64,000 bases of DNA, taken from positions 248,001 to 312,000 of the forward strand of contig QFXE01000005.1 in assembly GCA_003349915.1 (NCBI GenBank), in the 5' to 3' direction. Below, piece after piece: positions 1 through 9,374 of the stretch. The notes beneath the pieces are model-generated. The model ran no database searches. It was given only the letters and a program-made list of their open reading frames with translations, and had not been told where the DNA came from. This DNA is from an endosymbiont of Escarpia spicata (lineage in GTDB: Bacteria; Pseudomonadota; Gammaproteobacteria; Chromatiales; Chromatiaceae). The position numbers and the translations under genes are program-made. Numbering within the stretch: the stretch's first letter is position 1; every line of letters starts with the position of its first letter.

Positions 1-359
1 CCATCCTCACCCCGGGAATGCTGATTCGAGAACGTCAGTCGCCTGGGCAGCACCAACTGACCCGGTTTGGCACCGCGATGAGAGTCAGCCGTTAAAATCT
101 CCTCCCGCAGCCTGCCCACCGAGGTAAAAACCTGCAGATTGTCCTCAAGGGTCAGTTCGACCACATCCTCATCCGTGGCCATCAACTCCACAGCGCTGCT
201 ATCACCTGATCGATCCGGCGCCAGGCTGACGGCTGAACCATCACGCACCTCCACCTGAAGAATATCCGTCAGCTCTTCCGCCAGCTGCTCGTTCAACTCC
301 CGGGTCGAAATATCCCGTCCCTGTACCACAAAGGTGGTTTTATTTCGCTTTGTTGGCAT
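1..359 (-). CDS. N-terminal part of an unrecognised protein (runs off left edge)
   Basis: A leftward reading frame opens with ATG at 359 to 357 (MPTKRNKTTFVVQGRD) and stays open to the window edge, giving 119 codons of an incomplete gene. The visible part is hydrophilic and acidic, with no signal peptide or membrane segment and no motif I recognise. It is transcribed away from the TSUP transporter gene, so 360 to 580 is a divergent promoter region. No function is proposed. Confidence 0.6.
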   Translation of the reverse strand, partial: MPTKRNKTTFVVQGRDISTRELNEQLAEELTDILQVEVRDGSAVSLAPDRSGDSSAVELMATDEDVVELTLEDNLQVFTSVGRLREEILTADSHRGAKPGQLVLPRRLTFSNQHSRGED

Positions 360-580
360 CTTGCCGTCCTCTTCGGTGAAGCGTGCTGGGCTTGGTGGGA
401 ATGACATCCACTAGAGTGAAAGACCGGCCACTCTTTGCCATTAAGATGTCTGGTCAAAACCCCGGATGTCCGGCACACTGTGGAGACTTTCCTTCCCAGT
501 TTAGCAGACAGGCCGAAATTATCTGTGAAGCAACCGGCCCGCCTTCAGGATGTCTTAGGGCCTGTTAATATACTCAAATC

Positions 581-1336
581 ATGGAACCCATCAGTTACGA
601 AGTATTGTCTCTGCTAGTCGCCGTCGCTGCGCTCGCGGGCATGGTCGATGCTATTGCAGGCGGCGGTGGACTGATCGCTCTGCCAGCCATTTTGTGGGCG
701 GGAGTGCCTCCGGTTCAAGCCTTGGCGACCAATAAACTGCAAGGCAGCTTCGGCACCCTGACGGCATCATGGCACTTCATCCACAAGGGCGAGATCGAAC
801 TGGGCAGACTCAAGCTGCCGATAGCCCTGACCTTTGTCGGTTCCGTCAGCGGCACCCTGACCGTGCAGTATCTGCAAAGCGACTTGCTGGCGCAGGTTAT
901 CCCACTATTACTGATCAGCTTTTCACTCTATTTCCTGCTCTCACCCCGGATTGGCAACAAAGATGCGCAGCACCGCATCAGCCATGCCATGTTTGCTCTG
1001 CTTGGGGGATTTTCCATCGGATTTTACGACGGTTTCTTTGGTCCTGGTGCAGGTACTTTTTTCGCCGCCGCATTCGTATTATTGCTCGGGTACAATCTGC
1101 GCCGCGCCACTGCCGGCACCAAGATATTGAACTTCACCAGCAATATCGCCTCACTGCTGTTCTTTGCATATGGCGGTCATGTGATCTGGACAATTGGGCT
1201 TAGCATGGGACTGGCGCAGGTGGCAGGTGCCTGGGTTGGTTCTCACCTGGTTATACGTCACGGCACCCAATTGATCCGCCCAATGCTGGTCACTGTTTCT
1301 GTGCTGATCTCCCTGAAGTTATTGTTGAGCGACTAA
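581..1336 (+). CDS. TSUP family (TauE/SafE, YfcA-like) membrane transporter
   Basis: This 251-aa inner-membrane protein belongs to the TauE/SafE sulfite or organosulfur anion exporter family (TSUP). The glycine-rich first half (GMVDAIAGGGGLIALPAIL, near residues 20 to 38) and the second-half repeat (GFYDGFFGPGAGTFF, near 148 to 162) are the paired family signatures of the two halves. Hydrophobic segments cover most of the length, which is usual for the family. The ATG at 581 follows a divergent spacer with a weak ribosome binding site. The substrate cannot be read from sequence; sulfur-compound anions are the usual guess. The gene stands alone ahead of the kinase gene. Confidence 0.9.
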   Translation: MEPISYEVLSLLVAVAALAGMVDAIAGGGGLIALPAILWAGVPPVQALATNKLQGSFGTLTASWHFIHKGEIELGRLKLPIALTFVGSVSGTLTVQYLQSDLLAQVIPLLLISFSLYFLLSPRIGNKDAQHRISHAMFALLGGFSIGFYDGFFGPGAGTFFAAAFVLLLGYNLRRATAGTKILNFTSNIASLLFFAYGGHVIWTIGLSMGLAQVAGAWVGSHLVIRHGTQLIRPMLVTVSVLISLKLLLSD

Positions 1337-1519
1337 CAACCGGGAACAGATCATTGACACAAAGAATGTTCGTCCCCTTTATCCGCATGACATTACCAAG
1401 GTGTATACTTAATGTATCACTGGCGTCAAGGGGGGCGAACGCTCTGTCAGAAAGACAATGCCTGCCTGCGCAAACCTGGGTTACTACACCTCGTAAATTT
1501 GGAAACAGCTGCCGTAGAC

Positions 1520-4039
1520 ATGCCGAAGTCATTCATTCCCGCCACGATGCGCATGCTGGTGACCCTACTCTTTCTATGGTCGAGCCTTTCTGCAACCGCC
1601 GCTGACCAACAGATTCTCTCGGGTCAGACGGAGCAGATCATTCTCGGTCCATATCTGGAAATATTCGAGGATAAACAGGCTGACCTGGATATTTTCGATG
1701 TAGCCTCCCCTGCATTCGAACAACGCTTTCACCCTGTCGGCAAGAAGCAGCTCAGCCTCGGTTACAGCAGATCCGCGTTCTGGCTGCGTTTTTCGGTTCG
1801 CTGGACTGACGCCAGTCCTCTGCTGCTGCAGCTGGCCTACCCCCTCTTGGATTCCATCGCCTTCTATCTCCCGAATGGCCCGGAAGACTTCAAGGTATCA
1901 AGAGCAGGTGACACGCTGCCGGCTTCCATTCGGGAACTCCCCTCACCGGAAATTTTATTCTCTCTGCCTGCTATACCGGAGTCCGAACAGACCTATTACC
2001 TGCGCATTCAATCCAGAGGCAGCCTGCAACTGCCGCTGTACCTCTGGTCTGCGACGGCATTTGCCAACGAAAATGGCAAGGTCAGATATATCCAGGGAGT
2101 CTACTACGGCATCATGCTGGTGATGATTCTCTACAACCTGTTTCTGTTTCTATTCGTGAAGGATCGAAACTATCTGCACTACGTGGTTTACATCACCTGT
2201 TACCTGTTATTCCAACTCTCCCTCAACGGCTATGCCCAGCTCTACCTCTGGCCGGAAAATCCCTGGTGGGCGGACCGCGCTGTACCTTTCTCCATTGGTT
2301 TGGCAACCTTCTTCGCCATCAGTTTCTCCCGACAGTTTCTCACCACGCGGGAATATCTGCCAAAGACCGACTGGTTATTAAGGGGCCTGATGGTATTCAG
2401 CCTGGGCATCATGCTGGGCAGTCTGGCCCTGGAAAACAACATCATGGCCCCTGTCTCAAATATTGCAGGCATACTGTTGCCCCTGGCTCTCTTACCGGCC
2501 GGCTATCTCAGCTTGCGCTCGGGTTATCGGCCTGCACGATTCTACGTTATCGCCTGGAGCATGTTTCTACTCGGGATCTTTGTCACAGGTTTGATGTTCA
2601 CCGGCTTTGTGCCGCGTAATCTGTTTACCAGTTATGCGATGCAGGTCGGCTCCGCCATGGAAGTCGTGCTGCTCTCCATCGCATTGGCGGACCGCATCAA
2701 CATATTGCGGCGCGAGAAGGAGATCGCCCAGCGCGAATCCACAAAAAACCTTCAGCAGCTCAACGAAGGGTTGGAATCCCAGGTGGAACAACGCACGCAG
2801 GAGCTTGCCAGGCACGCAAGCATGCTGGAGCAGACCGTGTTGGAGCGCACCTCTGACCTGCGGCACGCCAACGACGAATTGTCACGGGCCGTACACGCCA
2901 AAGATCAATTCCTTGCCACCATGAGCCACGAACTACGCACACCTCTTACTGCCATCCTGGGTCTCTCGGAGATATTATCCGGGAAAAGACCCGGACCACT
3001 GACCGATCTGCAGCAGCGCTACATCGGCATCATCTCCGACAGCGGTAACCACTTGCTCGCGCTGATCAACGATATTCTGGACATAGCCCAGATCGAATCC
3101 CGAGGCATGGAACTGGAGTTCGATTGGGTTCAGGTAGAGGATATCTGCCAGGCCAGTCTGGCGCTGGTCAGGCCAGCTGCTGAGAAAAAGGGCCAGCACA
3201 TTGCTTTCAAGCGGGATCCGATGGCAAAAACTATTTGGGCAGATGAGGTCCGCCTGAAACAAATCCTGGTCAACCTGATGGGAAATGCAGTGAAATTCAC
3301 CCCGGACGGGGGAACAATTGGTCTGGATGTCCAGGGAAAGCAAGAAGACAACAGCATCGAATTCACCGTATGGGACACCGGATGCGGTATCGCAACGGAA
3401 GATCTTGAACAGCTGTTTAAACCCTTCGTCCAATTGGACAACACTTTCTCACGCCAGCACGAAGGAACCGGACTTGGACTCAATCTTGTGTACCGGCTGA
3501 CAGAATTACACGGAGGCAGCATCAGGGTGGAAAGTGAGGTTGGGCACGGCAGCCGCTTTATGGTGTGCCTGATATGGAACAGGGACGCGCAGCTTCAGGT
3601 CGAGCAGCCCACTCAGGGGAGCAACTTAACTGTCCCCGACTCACCGGCCCCTCTCACTGGATCAGCCACCGTGCTCATGGTGGAGGACAATGAGCTCAAC
3701 CTAATCATACTTTCCGAATTTCTCACCGATCAGGGTTTCAAAATCCTGTCAGCAAGAAACGGCGTGGAAGCCGTTCAAATGGCATCGAATACCCAACCGG
3801 ATATCATCCTGATGGACATACAGATGCCCGAGATGGACGGCCTGGAGGCAACACGGCGCATCCGTGCGATGCCGCACCTGGCATCGGTTCCCATCATCGC
3901 CCTGACCGCACTGGTCATGCCGGGCGACAAGGAGCGTTGCATGGAGGCCGGTACCAATAGCTATTTGAGCAAACCGGTGAACTTGAGCCAGTTGTCAAAG
4001 GAGATGACCTCACTGCTGAACGAACAAGCATCGGCTTAG
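1520..4039 (+). CDS. Membrane hybrid histidine kinase, 7TMR-DISM sensor with receiver domain
   Basis: An 839-aa hybrid sensor kinase. The frame is open from 1412, but the ATG at 1520 (or 1547) puts a signal peptide at the N-terminus, so 1520 is preferred. Order: signal peptide; extracytoplasmic 7TMR-DISMED2-like beta domain (to about residue 180); seven hydrophobic helices (about 185 to 390); coiled coil (about 400 to 450); HisKA with the phospho-accepting His in FLATMSHELRTP (about His470); HATPase_c with NLMGNAVKFTPDGG, DTGCGI and GTGLGL; C-terminal receiver with VLMVEDNE, the phospho-acceptor Asp in ILMDIQMPEMDG, and the conserved Lys in YLSKPV. All catalytic motifs are present. No cognate response regulator is adjacent, so the internal receiver probably feeds a distant phosphotransfer protein. 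The ligand is unknown. Confidence 0.92.
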   Translation: MPKSFIPATMRMLVTLLFLWSSLSATAADQQILSGQTEQIILGPYLEIFEDKQADLDIFDVASPAFEQRFHPVGKKQLSLGYSRSAFWLRFSVRWTDASPLLLQLAYPLLDSIAFYLPNGPEDFKVSRAGDTLPASIRELPSPEILFSLPAIPESEQTYYLRIQSRGSLQLPLYLWSATAFANENGKVRYIQGVYYGIMLVMILYNLFLFLFVKDRNYLHYVVYITCYLLFQLSLNGYAQLYLWPENPWWADRAVPFSIGLATFFAISFSRQFLTTREYLPKTDWLLRGLMVFSLGIMLGSLALENNIMAPVSNIAGILLPLALLPAGYLSLRSGYRPARFYVIAWSMFLLGIFVTGLMFTGFVPRNLFTSYAMQVGSAMEVVLLSIALADRINILRREKEIAQRESTKNLQQLNEGLESQVEQRTQELARHASMLEQTVLERTSDLRHANDELSRAVHAKDQFLATMSHELRTPLTAILGLSEILSGKRPGPLTDLQQRYIGIISDSGNHLLALINDILDIAQIESRGMELEFDWVQVEDICQASLALVRPAAEKKGQHIAFKRDPMAKTIWADEVRLKQILVNLMGNAVKFTPDGGTIGLDVQGKQEDNSIEFTVWDTGCGIATEDLEQLFKPFVQLDNTFSRQHEGTGLGLNLVYRLTELHGGSIRVESEVGHGSRFMVCLIWNRDAQLQVEQPTQGSNLTVPDSPAPLTGSATVLMVEDNELNLIILSEFLTDQGFKILSARNGVEAVQMASNTQPDIILMDIQMPEMDGLEATRRIRAMPHLASVPIIALTALVMPGDKERCMEAGTNSYLSKPVNLSQLSKEMTSLLNEQASA

Positions 4040-4094
4040 ACCGATACCCGGAGCGGTGTCATAAACCAGGTCGGTCATCAACCCTGAGGATCGA

Positions 4095-4673
4095 TCAGAA
4101 TTCACCCGAAGCCGCGCCTTCCATAATCTCCCGCATCACCCGACGTACCCGCAGGGCGTCGCTCTTCAACTCCGGGGGTAATTCCTTGGCTCCGTGGATG
4201 AGGAAATCCATATTCATGGCATACAGCCACACCTTGCCTTCCTTGTCCTCCACCACGCTGATCACACAGGGCATGAAGGCGGAATAGGCATCATTGTGGT
4301 CGAGCATCTTCACACCGACCTTGACGTCGCAGAACTGCATGAATGACACGTGCCGGAAATCTTTTCCGGTAACGGCCTTGACCTGTTTGTAAAAAGGCGA
4401 GTCGCTGACAAAGAAGAAGTTCCTGTCAACGGCAAGGCTCTTCATGGATTCTTTTACATCCTCAGCTTTAATATCGTCTTCCACCTTTACTCGCCAGACG
4501 AAGGCACTGGCCAGATCGCCGGTTTCCAGGAGATTACCGGCAAATTCTCTATAGAGAGTAAAGGCATCGGGATCAAATTGCCGGGTGGCAGACCAGATCT
4601 GACTTACTGCCACGGTGACAATCAAAAGGGTAAGCAGGCCGATAACGGCCAAAAAGTTTCTTAACAGTTTCAT
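4095..4673 (-). CDS. DUF302 domain protein with N-terminal membrane anchor
   Basis: A 192-aa protein beginning MKLLRNFLAVIGLLTLLIVT, a single hydrophobic anchor or uncleaved signal. The remaining part resembles the DUF302 fold: FRHVSFMQFCDVKVGVKML and AFMPCVISVVEDKEGKVWLYAMNMDFLIHGA correspond to its conserved core. The family is widespread in sulfur-oxidising and other proteobacteria and has no established reaction. The gene converges with the kinase gene (55 bp apart). Its ATG overlaps the stop of a short upstream frame by 4 bp (ATGA), suggesting translational coupling if that short frame is real. Confidence 0.8.
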   Translation of the reverse strand: MKLLRNFLAVIGLLTLLIVTVAVSQIWSATRQFDPDAFTLYREFAGNLLETGDLASAFVWRVKVEDDIKAEDVKESMKSLAVDRNFFFVSDSPFYKQVKAVTGKDFRHVSFMQFCDVKVGVKMLDHNDAYSAFMPCVISVVEDKEGKVWLYAMNMDFLIHGAKELPPELKSDALRVRRVMREIMEGAASGEF

Positions 4674-4825
4674 AGTGGCGCTTCCGACGGGTTATTAATT
4701 GGTGGGTTACGGCTTGGATCGTGAATGCCGACTGTAGTAAACAGAAGATCCATCCTCTCTCTTATGTAGTCTATATCCAGCGACTGAGTATAGGTAAGGA
4801 TAGCCCACCTTTCACGAGAATCCAT
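4670..4825 (-). CDS. Possible small protein translationally coupled to the DUF302 gene
   Basis: A 51-codon frame begins at the ATG at 4825 (MDSRERWAILTYTQSLDIDY) behind a G-rich stretch that could serve as a ribosome binding site. Its TGA overlaps the ATG of the DUF302 gene in an ATGA arrangement. The protein is soluble and unrecognised. The overlap is the only argument that it is translated; it could be chance. Confidence 0.35.
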   Translation of the reverse strand: MDSRERWAILTYTQSLDIDYIRERMDLLFTTVGIHDPSRNPPINNPSEAPL

Positions 4826-5099
4826 GGCTGACCCCCCTGTGCTTCCCTCGGTCACTCGCTTTCACTGGCATTTTTTTCCGCATTTTCGGCTGAAGAGTGG
4901 TGGAAAATATCTGTAAACGAGACTGGGATAGTCAGGCAGAGGCTGCGAGAGAGGTTCTGCTGAGGCATTGTTCCCAATTCGTCATGCATAAAAAACCGCC
5001 CTCCAACTACATGGACCTACCCATATCAAGCTGTCGCTCAGCGTACACACTTAAGTATAGGAATCTTGGGATGTGTGCTGAAAATAGTAGGAGAGCATC

Positions 5100-5492
5100 A
5101 TGATAAAGATCGATCCAGTTCTGGAAGAGTCTCTTCCAAGCCTTCACGGTAACCGGCAAGAGTCTGATATCACGCAAAAGGGAATATTGAGCAGTCAATC
5201 ATTGCGATATGAGAATCATCGCTTTGCCAATACAAGAGGTATCAGCGCCCACAATCGGGATCAGGGATTTATACCAGCCTTTCAGGATACCCGAAGTGGC
5301 CTCAGTGTTGTTTCGTGCTTTGCTGATGGTTGTCCTGCCCCAGTGCATATTCTCGATGGCCTGCCAGATGATTGGGTGGGAAGCCGGGATGCTAACGGCA
5401 GTGTCCTCAAGGCTCATGCAGAGATAATATCCGGTTTTCTCCGCGATGGTCGTTTCTATACCAGGGAAGAGGCATCCCAGACTACGCGGTGA
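5100..5492 (+). CDS. Conserved hypothetical protein, 130 aa
   Basis: The ATG at 5100 has a good ribosome binding site (AGGAGAG, 6 to 7 bases upstream). The protein reads like a real soluble polypeptide: GFIPAFQDTRSG, SCFADGCPAPVHILDGLPDDWV and VLKAHAEIISGFLRDGRFYTREEA. It resembles a small uncharacterised family in gammaproteobacteria with a conserved pattern of F-x-D-G-x-P-A-P-x-H and L-D-G-L-P. No catalytic motif, signal or membrane segment is visible. A frame on the other strand covers the same bases but lacks a ribosome binding site and looks like a shadow. No function is proposed. Confidence 0.6.
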   Translation: MIKIDPVLEESLPSLHGNRQESDITQKGILSSQSLRYENHRFANTRGISAHNRDQGFIPAFQDTRSGLSVVSCFADGCPAPVHILDGLPDDWVGSRDANGSVLKAHAEIISGFLRDGRFYTREEASQTTR

Positions 5493-5513
5493 GAGGGATA
5501 GTTGATCCACGAA

Positions 5514-6218
5514 TCATGTTGACTGGATCAATCTTTTGAATTGTAGCACTGATGGTGTTTGGCAACCGACTATGGCCGGGGCCTCGTGGATGAGCTTGTC
5601 ATTTACGAGGGCCTCAACCATAAAAAGGGCAAAATCCACCCGGCGTGTCAGGTTACTTTTGAGTATTGGATCTCCTACGTGTTTACACCATAAAGGAAGC
5701 CCTTGGCTCTCACCTTCTTCTAGGTCACTTCCACGCACAACTGTCCATAGCTTGTCACTCGCAAATATACGACGACAGGCTTCAACTTGATCGTTGATGT
5801 CCACGAAACGAAAGAATTTCGCCACCCATCCGACGATGGTAAGAACTGTAGTAAAGGTTGTTGAATAGACGTCCCGCCCGTCTTTTGCAATGTGCCAACC
5901 ACATGAAAAGATAAGGCGAGCACCGGACTCCGCGTAGTCGAGTACAGCTTGGGCAGTTCCCGAAGAGTAATTATTGACTCCCCAAGGGGCGAGGACGGTC
6001 AAGACGCCCTCACAGCCAGCGACGGCCCGCTCGATGACCTCCCGGTCATTCGTTGCCCCGGGAATGATGGAAATCCTGTCCTTGAACTTTTCGAGTTTTT
6101 CGACACTTTGTTCTCGGCAAACGCCGATAACTTCATAACCTCGATCAAGGGCATGTTGGACCATGTACTGGCCGAGCTTTCCCGACGCTCCAACAATACA
6201 TACTTTCTTGATTTCCAT
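5514..6218 (-). CDS. NAD(P)-binding Rossmann protein, NmrA/atypical SDR type
   Basis: A 234-aa protein with an N-terminal dinucleotide-binding motif (VCIVGASGKLGQYMV, Gly at about 10, 13 and 16) followed by repeated beta-alpha units typical of NAD(P)H-binding NmrA-like atypical short-chain dehydrogenases. No clear YxxxK pair is seen, in line with the atypical group, so the role may be reduction or redox sensing. ATG 6218 is chosen because it starts just before the first beta strand; in-frame starts at 6245 and 6263 would add a charged non-conserved tail. It converges with the 130-aa gene and stands alone. The substrate is unknown. Confidence 0.75.
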   Translation of the reverse strand: MEIKKVCIVGASGKLGQYMVQHALDRGYEVIGVCREQSVEKLEKFKDRISIIPGATNDREVIERAVAGCEGVLTVLAPWGVNNYSSGTAQAVLDYAESGARLIFSCGWHIAKDGRDVYSTTFTTVLTIVGWVAKFFRFVDINDQVEACRRIFASDKLWTVVRGSDLEEGESQGLPLWCKHVGDPILKSNLTRRVDFALFMVEALVNDKLIHEAPAIVGCQTPSVLQFKRLIQST

Positions 6219-6612
6219 ATGGCTGTCTCGTTTGTAATCTTCCATCCCTGAAGCATAGCCCAACTGACCTATCCGTCGCCTAAAGGCGAGGGGTTTACAG
6301 ATCCCCTATCGGGGACTCTAAATGCATGAATTCCAGATCTGGGGGAAGAACCATTGATATATCCAATCCAGTTGCTGTAACGCCGGGACAAAAAAGACAT
6401 TGAAAACAGTGGTTTTGTATTCGAAATCATCACATCCTCCATGCGTCAATGCCAGCTGGCCTGGTACTGAGGTGATGGTTTATTGGCTGAATGACCGGAC
6501 GACAGGGTTTAGGTCTCAGAAGGAGAAATCAGCTCCACGATGGAGACCAATTGGGGATCACAAAATAGAAGTTATATTTATCTTGCTGATATATCAATTG
6601 TTTTTTGTTATA

Positions 6613-6644
6613 TGGCGGAGAGGGAAGGATTCGAACATTCGGTG
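6613..6644 (-). pseudogene. Fragment of the 3' end of tRNA-Ser
   Basis: Bases 6613 to 6636 match the 3' end of the tRNA-Ser gene at 7714 to 7737 with one mismatch in 24 (acceptor strand with CCA plus the T arm), and similarity fades by 6644. The copy has the same orientation as the full tRNA and lies immediately after the stop of the HPP gene. Such 3' fragments are what tRNA-targeting integrases leave behind. A segment of about 1.1 kb with the HPP gene lies between the two copies. Confidence 0.7.
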
Positions 6645-6649
6645 TTTTC

Positions 6650-7363
6650 TTATTTTTCAACAGGAGCAGGTGAGGATTGAACGTGCCGCTTGGTTGCCAG
6701 CTTATAGATTTCCAGCAAGTCTTCTTCAGTGACATCGACAAAGGTATCAATATGACTCAAGGCATAGACGAAATCTTCGTGGTTGATCGGCGCGTATCCC
6801 TGAACTCCTGATTCAGCTGCTGTCTTCTTCAAATGCAGGTGAGCCGGATAGCGGCGCCATGTGAACAAGCCGTTGAATACAATCGCAAGCACCAAGAGGG
6901 TCACGGCATTCAGCAAAACTGGTTCGTACTCATAAGCAAAGCCCAGCTGATGCAGTTTTTCCGAACCAATGACTGCAGCCAGCGCTGTGGCACCGCCCGG
7001 AGGATGAATGCAGCGTGCAAAATACATCACGCCAATGGCCAGCCCCACACTGGCAGATGCTGCTATCACATAATCTGGAATCCATTGCCAGCAAGCGACA
7101 CCGACGAGCGCCGACAGGGCGTGCCCGCCAATCAAATTCCAGGGTTGGGAAAATGGCACATGTGGCGCAGCAAAGAGCAGAACAGCGCTCGCCCCCATGG
7201 AGGGCACAAGCAACACGGCAACATCAGGGTCAAATAGCCATTGGCTGGTCATGAAGAGGCCCAGAATACCGAGAAAACCCCCAACGGTGGAAAGCAGAGC
7301 TTCCCGATAATTGTGTTTGTGTCGGCTGAAACCAATCACATCCAGAAAATCATTGAGACTCAT
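6650..7363 (-). CDS. HPP family integral membrane protein
   Basis: A 237-aa protein with about four membrane-spanning segments in its first 170 residues and the HPP family signature (ARCIHPPGGATALAAVIG, near residues 105 to 122). The C-terminal tail (about 170 to 237) is hydrophilic. HPP proteins are four-helix membrane proteins; some cyanobacterial members are linked to nitrite transport, but function is not general. ATG 7363 is used; a GTG three codons upstream is also possible. The gene lies between a tRNA-Ser 3' fragment and the intact tRNA-Ser, so it may have been carried in by a small tRNA-targeting element. Confidence 0.85.
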   Translation of the reverse strand: MSLNDFLDVIGFSRHKHNYREALLSTVGGFLGILGLFMTSQWLFDPDVAVLLVPSMGASAVLLFAAPHVPFSQPWNLIGGHALSALVGVACWQWIPDYVIAASASVGLAIGVMYFARCIHPPGGATALAAVIGSEKLHQLGFAYEYEPVLLNAVTLLVLAIVFNGLFTWRRYPAHLHLKKTAAESGVQGYAPINHEDFVYALSHIDTFVDVTEEDLLEIYKLATKRHVQSSPAPVEK

Positions 7364-7713
7364 ATAAGCCACTCACTCGTTTATTTCGCAGCCACCCTTT
7401 TGGGGTACTGATGCTCACGACAAATTAGTGCCATAATCGTCTTCAGCCAAGGGCTACTGTGTCAGTCCACAAAAGTAGCTGCCATCTATTTTCTGATTGA
7501 AACGACAGGTATGACAGGGTGCAAAAGTCTTCAGATCATTCGCCTTCTGAACTGAACTTAGCAGCAGGGGATGCGGAAAAGAAGGTGGATAAGCTGGACA
7601 AAAATCCTGCCTGTTTCCTGTCATCAGCCACCCCAAACAACCCTAAATAACCTTAATATTTGCCAACATGACAAATCGAGTTATTTATAATTTATTGAAT
7701 TATGAGGAATAAC

Positions 7714-7803
7714 TGGCGGAGAGGGAGGGATTCGAACCCTCGGACCCCGCAAAGGGTCAACGCATTTCGAGTGCGTCCCATTCGGCCACTCTGGCACCTC
7801 TCC
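7714..7803 (-). tRNA. tRNA-Ser (anticodon CGA)
   Basis: A 90-nt gene with encoded CCA. The acceptor GGAGAGG (from 7803) pairs with CCTCTCC before CCA at 7714. The anticodon arm has a 5-bp stem around a CTCGAAA loop, giving anticodon CGA, which reads UCG. A long variable arm (GACCCTTTGCGGGGTC) marks it as a class II tRNA, as expected for serine, and the T arm is GAGGGTTCGAATCCCTC. It lies upstream of mltF on the opposite strand. Confidence 0.96.
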
Positions 7804-7957
7804 TGAAAACTCTGCCGATTATTATATCCCGACGCTGCGGTCAGCTGTCTATCGAATATAATATGCTTGATTCCTTATCAAAGGTCAGCTATCTATAGTC
7901 CAATAACACTAATAATCTGAAACTGGCAAAGTTTTTACACTAGACGCCCGCTTAACC

Positions 7958-9358
7958 ATGCGCCTCTCCCTATACGTAATATCATTACTCTTACTGGCCA
8001 GCTGTTCAATTCCGCCTCCGTTGATCGATCGGATCAAAGCCGGTGGTGAATTGGTCGTAGCCACGCGCAACAGTGGTACGACCTATTATGAAGGGTCCGA
8101 TGGACTAACAGGGTTGGAATACGATCTGGTCCAGCAGTTCGCCAGAGAGATTGGAGTCAAAGCCCGCTTTGTCATACCCAAAGGCTTCGAGGAGTTGCTG
8201 CCATTGGTTACGCGGGGCGAAGCACATCTTGCAGCCGCGGGACTGACTATCACACAGGCCCGTGAAACCCGCTTGCGTTTCGGCCCATCCTATCAGGAGA
8301 TCACCCAGCAGGTTGTCTATCGGGGCGGCAAACGGCGACCACGAAAGGTCGAAGATCTTATCGGCAAATCGATAGAGGTACTGCCGGACAGCAGTCATGA
8401 GGAGGAGTTGCACAGATTATTGAAAGAGTATCCTGAACTAGGCTGGTCAAGCCCCAGTGACATGGAGAGCGAAGATCTGCTGCAGCGAGTGCAGGATGAG
8501 AAGATTGACTACACCATTGCAGATTCCAATGATGTCGCTGTCAACCGCCGTTTCATGCAGAACATACGCGTTGCTTTCGATCTGACCAAACCCCAAAAAC
8601 TTGCTTGGGCGATGGCACATACGGAAGACAGCAGTCTGTTTGATGCGATGCAGACCTTCTTTGGCCGCATCCATAAAGACGGCACTCTGGCGCAACTGAT
8701 AGAGCGCTACTATGGCCATGTTGACCGACTCAACTTCGTCGAATCGAGAACCTTTCTCAAACACATCGAAAAGCGTCTGCCAAAATATGAAACGCTGTTC
8801 AAACAAACTTCGGATGAGGTAGGCATCGACTGGCAGATGCTCGCTGCAATCGGTTATCAGGAGTCGCACTGGAACCCGAATGCAAAATCACCCACCGGCG
8901 TACGCGGCATCATGATGTTGACCCGTAACACCGCGAAACAGGTCAAGGTGACAGACAGGCTGGATCCGGAACAGAGCATCACCGGTGGTGCCCGTTACCT
9001 CGGAATAATCGAAAAGAAGATCCCAAAACGCATTGAGGAACCTGACCGCTTCTGGATGACACTCGCAGGGTATAACGTTGGTTTCGGACATCTTGAAGAT
9101 GCCCGCATCATCACCCAACGACAAGGCGCGAATCCCGATAAGTGGGCGGATGTAAAAAAACATCTCCCCCTGCTCAGCAGAAAAAAATGGTATTCAACAG
9201 TAAAACACGGCTATGCACGTGGGCAGGAGCCCGTCAACTATGTCGATAACATAAGAGCCTACTACGAACTGCTTAAATGGAAACAGCTGCAGATGGCACC
9301 ACCGAACGAGAAGCCGGAATTACCCTATGCCCTCTCGATCTCGCCCGATGCCTTGTAG
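7958..9358 (+). CDS. mltF: Membrane-bound lytic murein transglycosylase F
   Basis: A 466-aa lipoprotein. The N-terminus has a lipobox with Cys16 (LLLASC), implying anchoring to the outer membrane from the periplasmic side. Residues about 30 to 265 are a periplasmic-binding-protein-like domain (SBP_bac_3), the regulatory half of MltF. Residues about 285 to 420 are an SLT domain with catalytic Glu302 in GYQESHWNPNAKSPTGVRGIM. It cleaves the MurNAc-GlcNAc bond of peptidoglycan to form 1,6-anhydro-MurNAc ends. Length and domain order match the family. mltF beside tadA is a conserved gammaproteobacterial neighbourhood. It converges with pldA at a 16-bp gap. Confidence 0.96.
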   Translation: MRLSLYVISLLLLASCSIPPPLIDRIKAGGELVVATRNSGTTYYEGSDGLTGLEYDLVQQFAREIGVKARFVIPKGFEELLPLVTRGEAHLAAAGLTITQARETRLRFGPSYQEITQQVVYRGGKRRPRKVEDLIGKSIEVLPDSSHEEELHRLLKEYPELGWSSPSDMESEDLLQRVQDEKIDYTIADSNDVAVNRRFMQNIRVAFDLTKPQKLAWAMAHTEDSSLFDAMQTFFGRIHKDGTLAQLIERYYGHVDRLNFVESRTFLKHIEKRLPKYETLFKQTSDEVGIDWQMLAAIGYQESHWNPNAKSPTGVRGIMMLTRNTAKQVKVTDRLDPEQSITGGARYLGIIEKKIPKRIEEPDRFWMTLAGYNVGFGHLEDARIITQRQGANPDKWADVKKHLPLLSRKKWYSTVKHGYARGQEPVNYVDNIRAYYELLKWKQLQMAPPNEKPELPYALSISPDAL

Positions 9359-9374
9359 CCAGGCAGCCATAACG

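Noticed and set aside
6400..6732. A 110-aa rightward frame before the HPP gene
   Set aside because: It crosses the tRNA-Ser fragment and the end of the HPP gene on the other strand and has no recognisable sequence.
7454..7636. A 60-aa leftward frame with CHTCRFNQKIDGSYFCGLTQ at its end
   Set aside because: The cysteine-rich tail is suggestive, but there is no ribosome binding site and the first half is low-complexity; not enough to call a gene.
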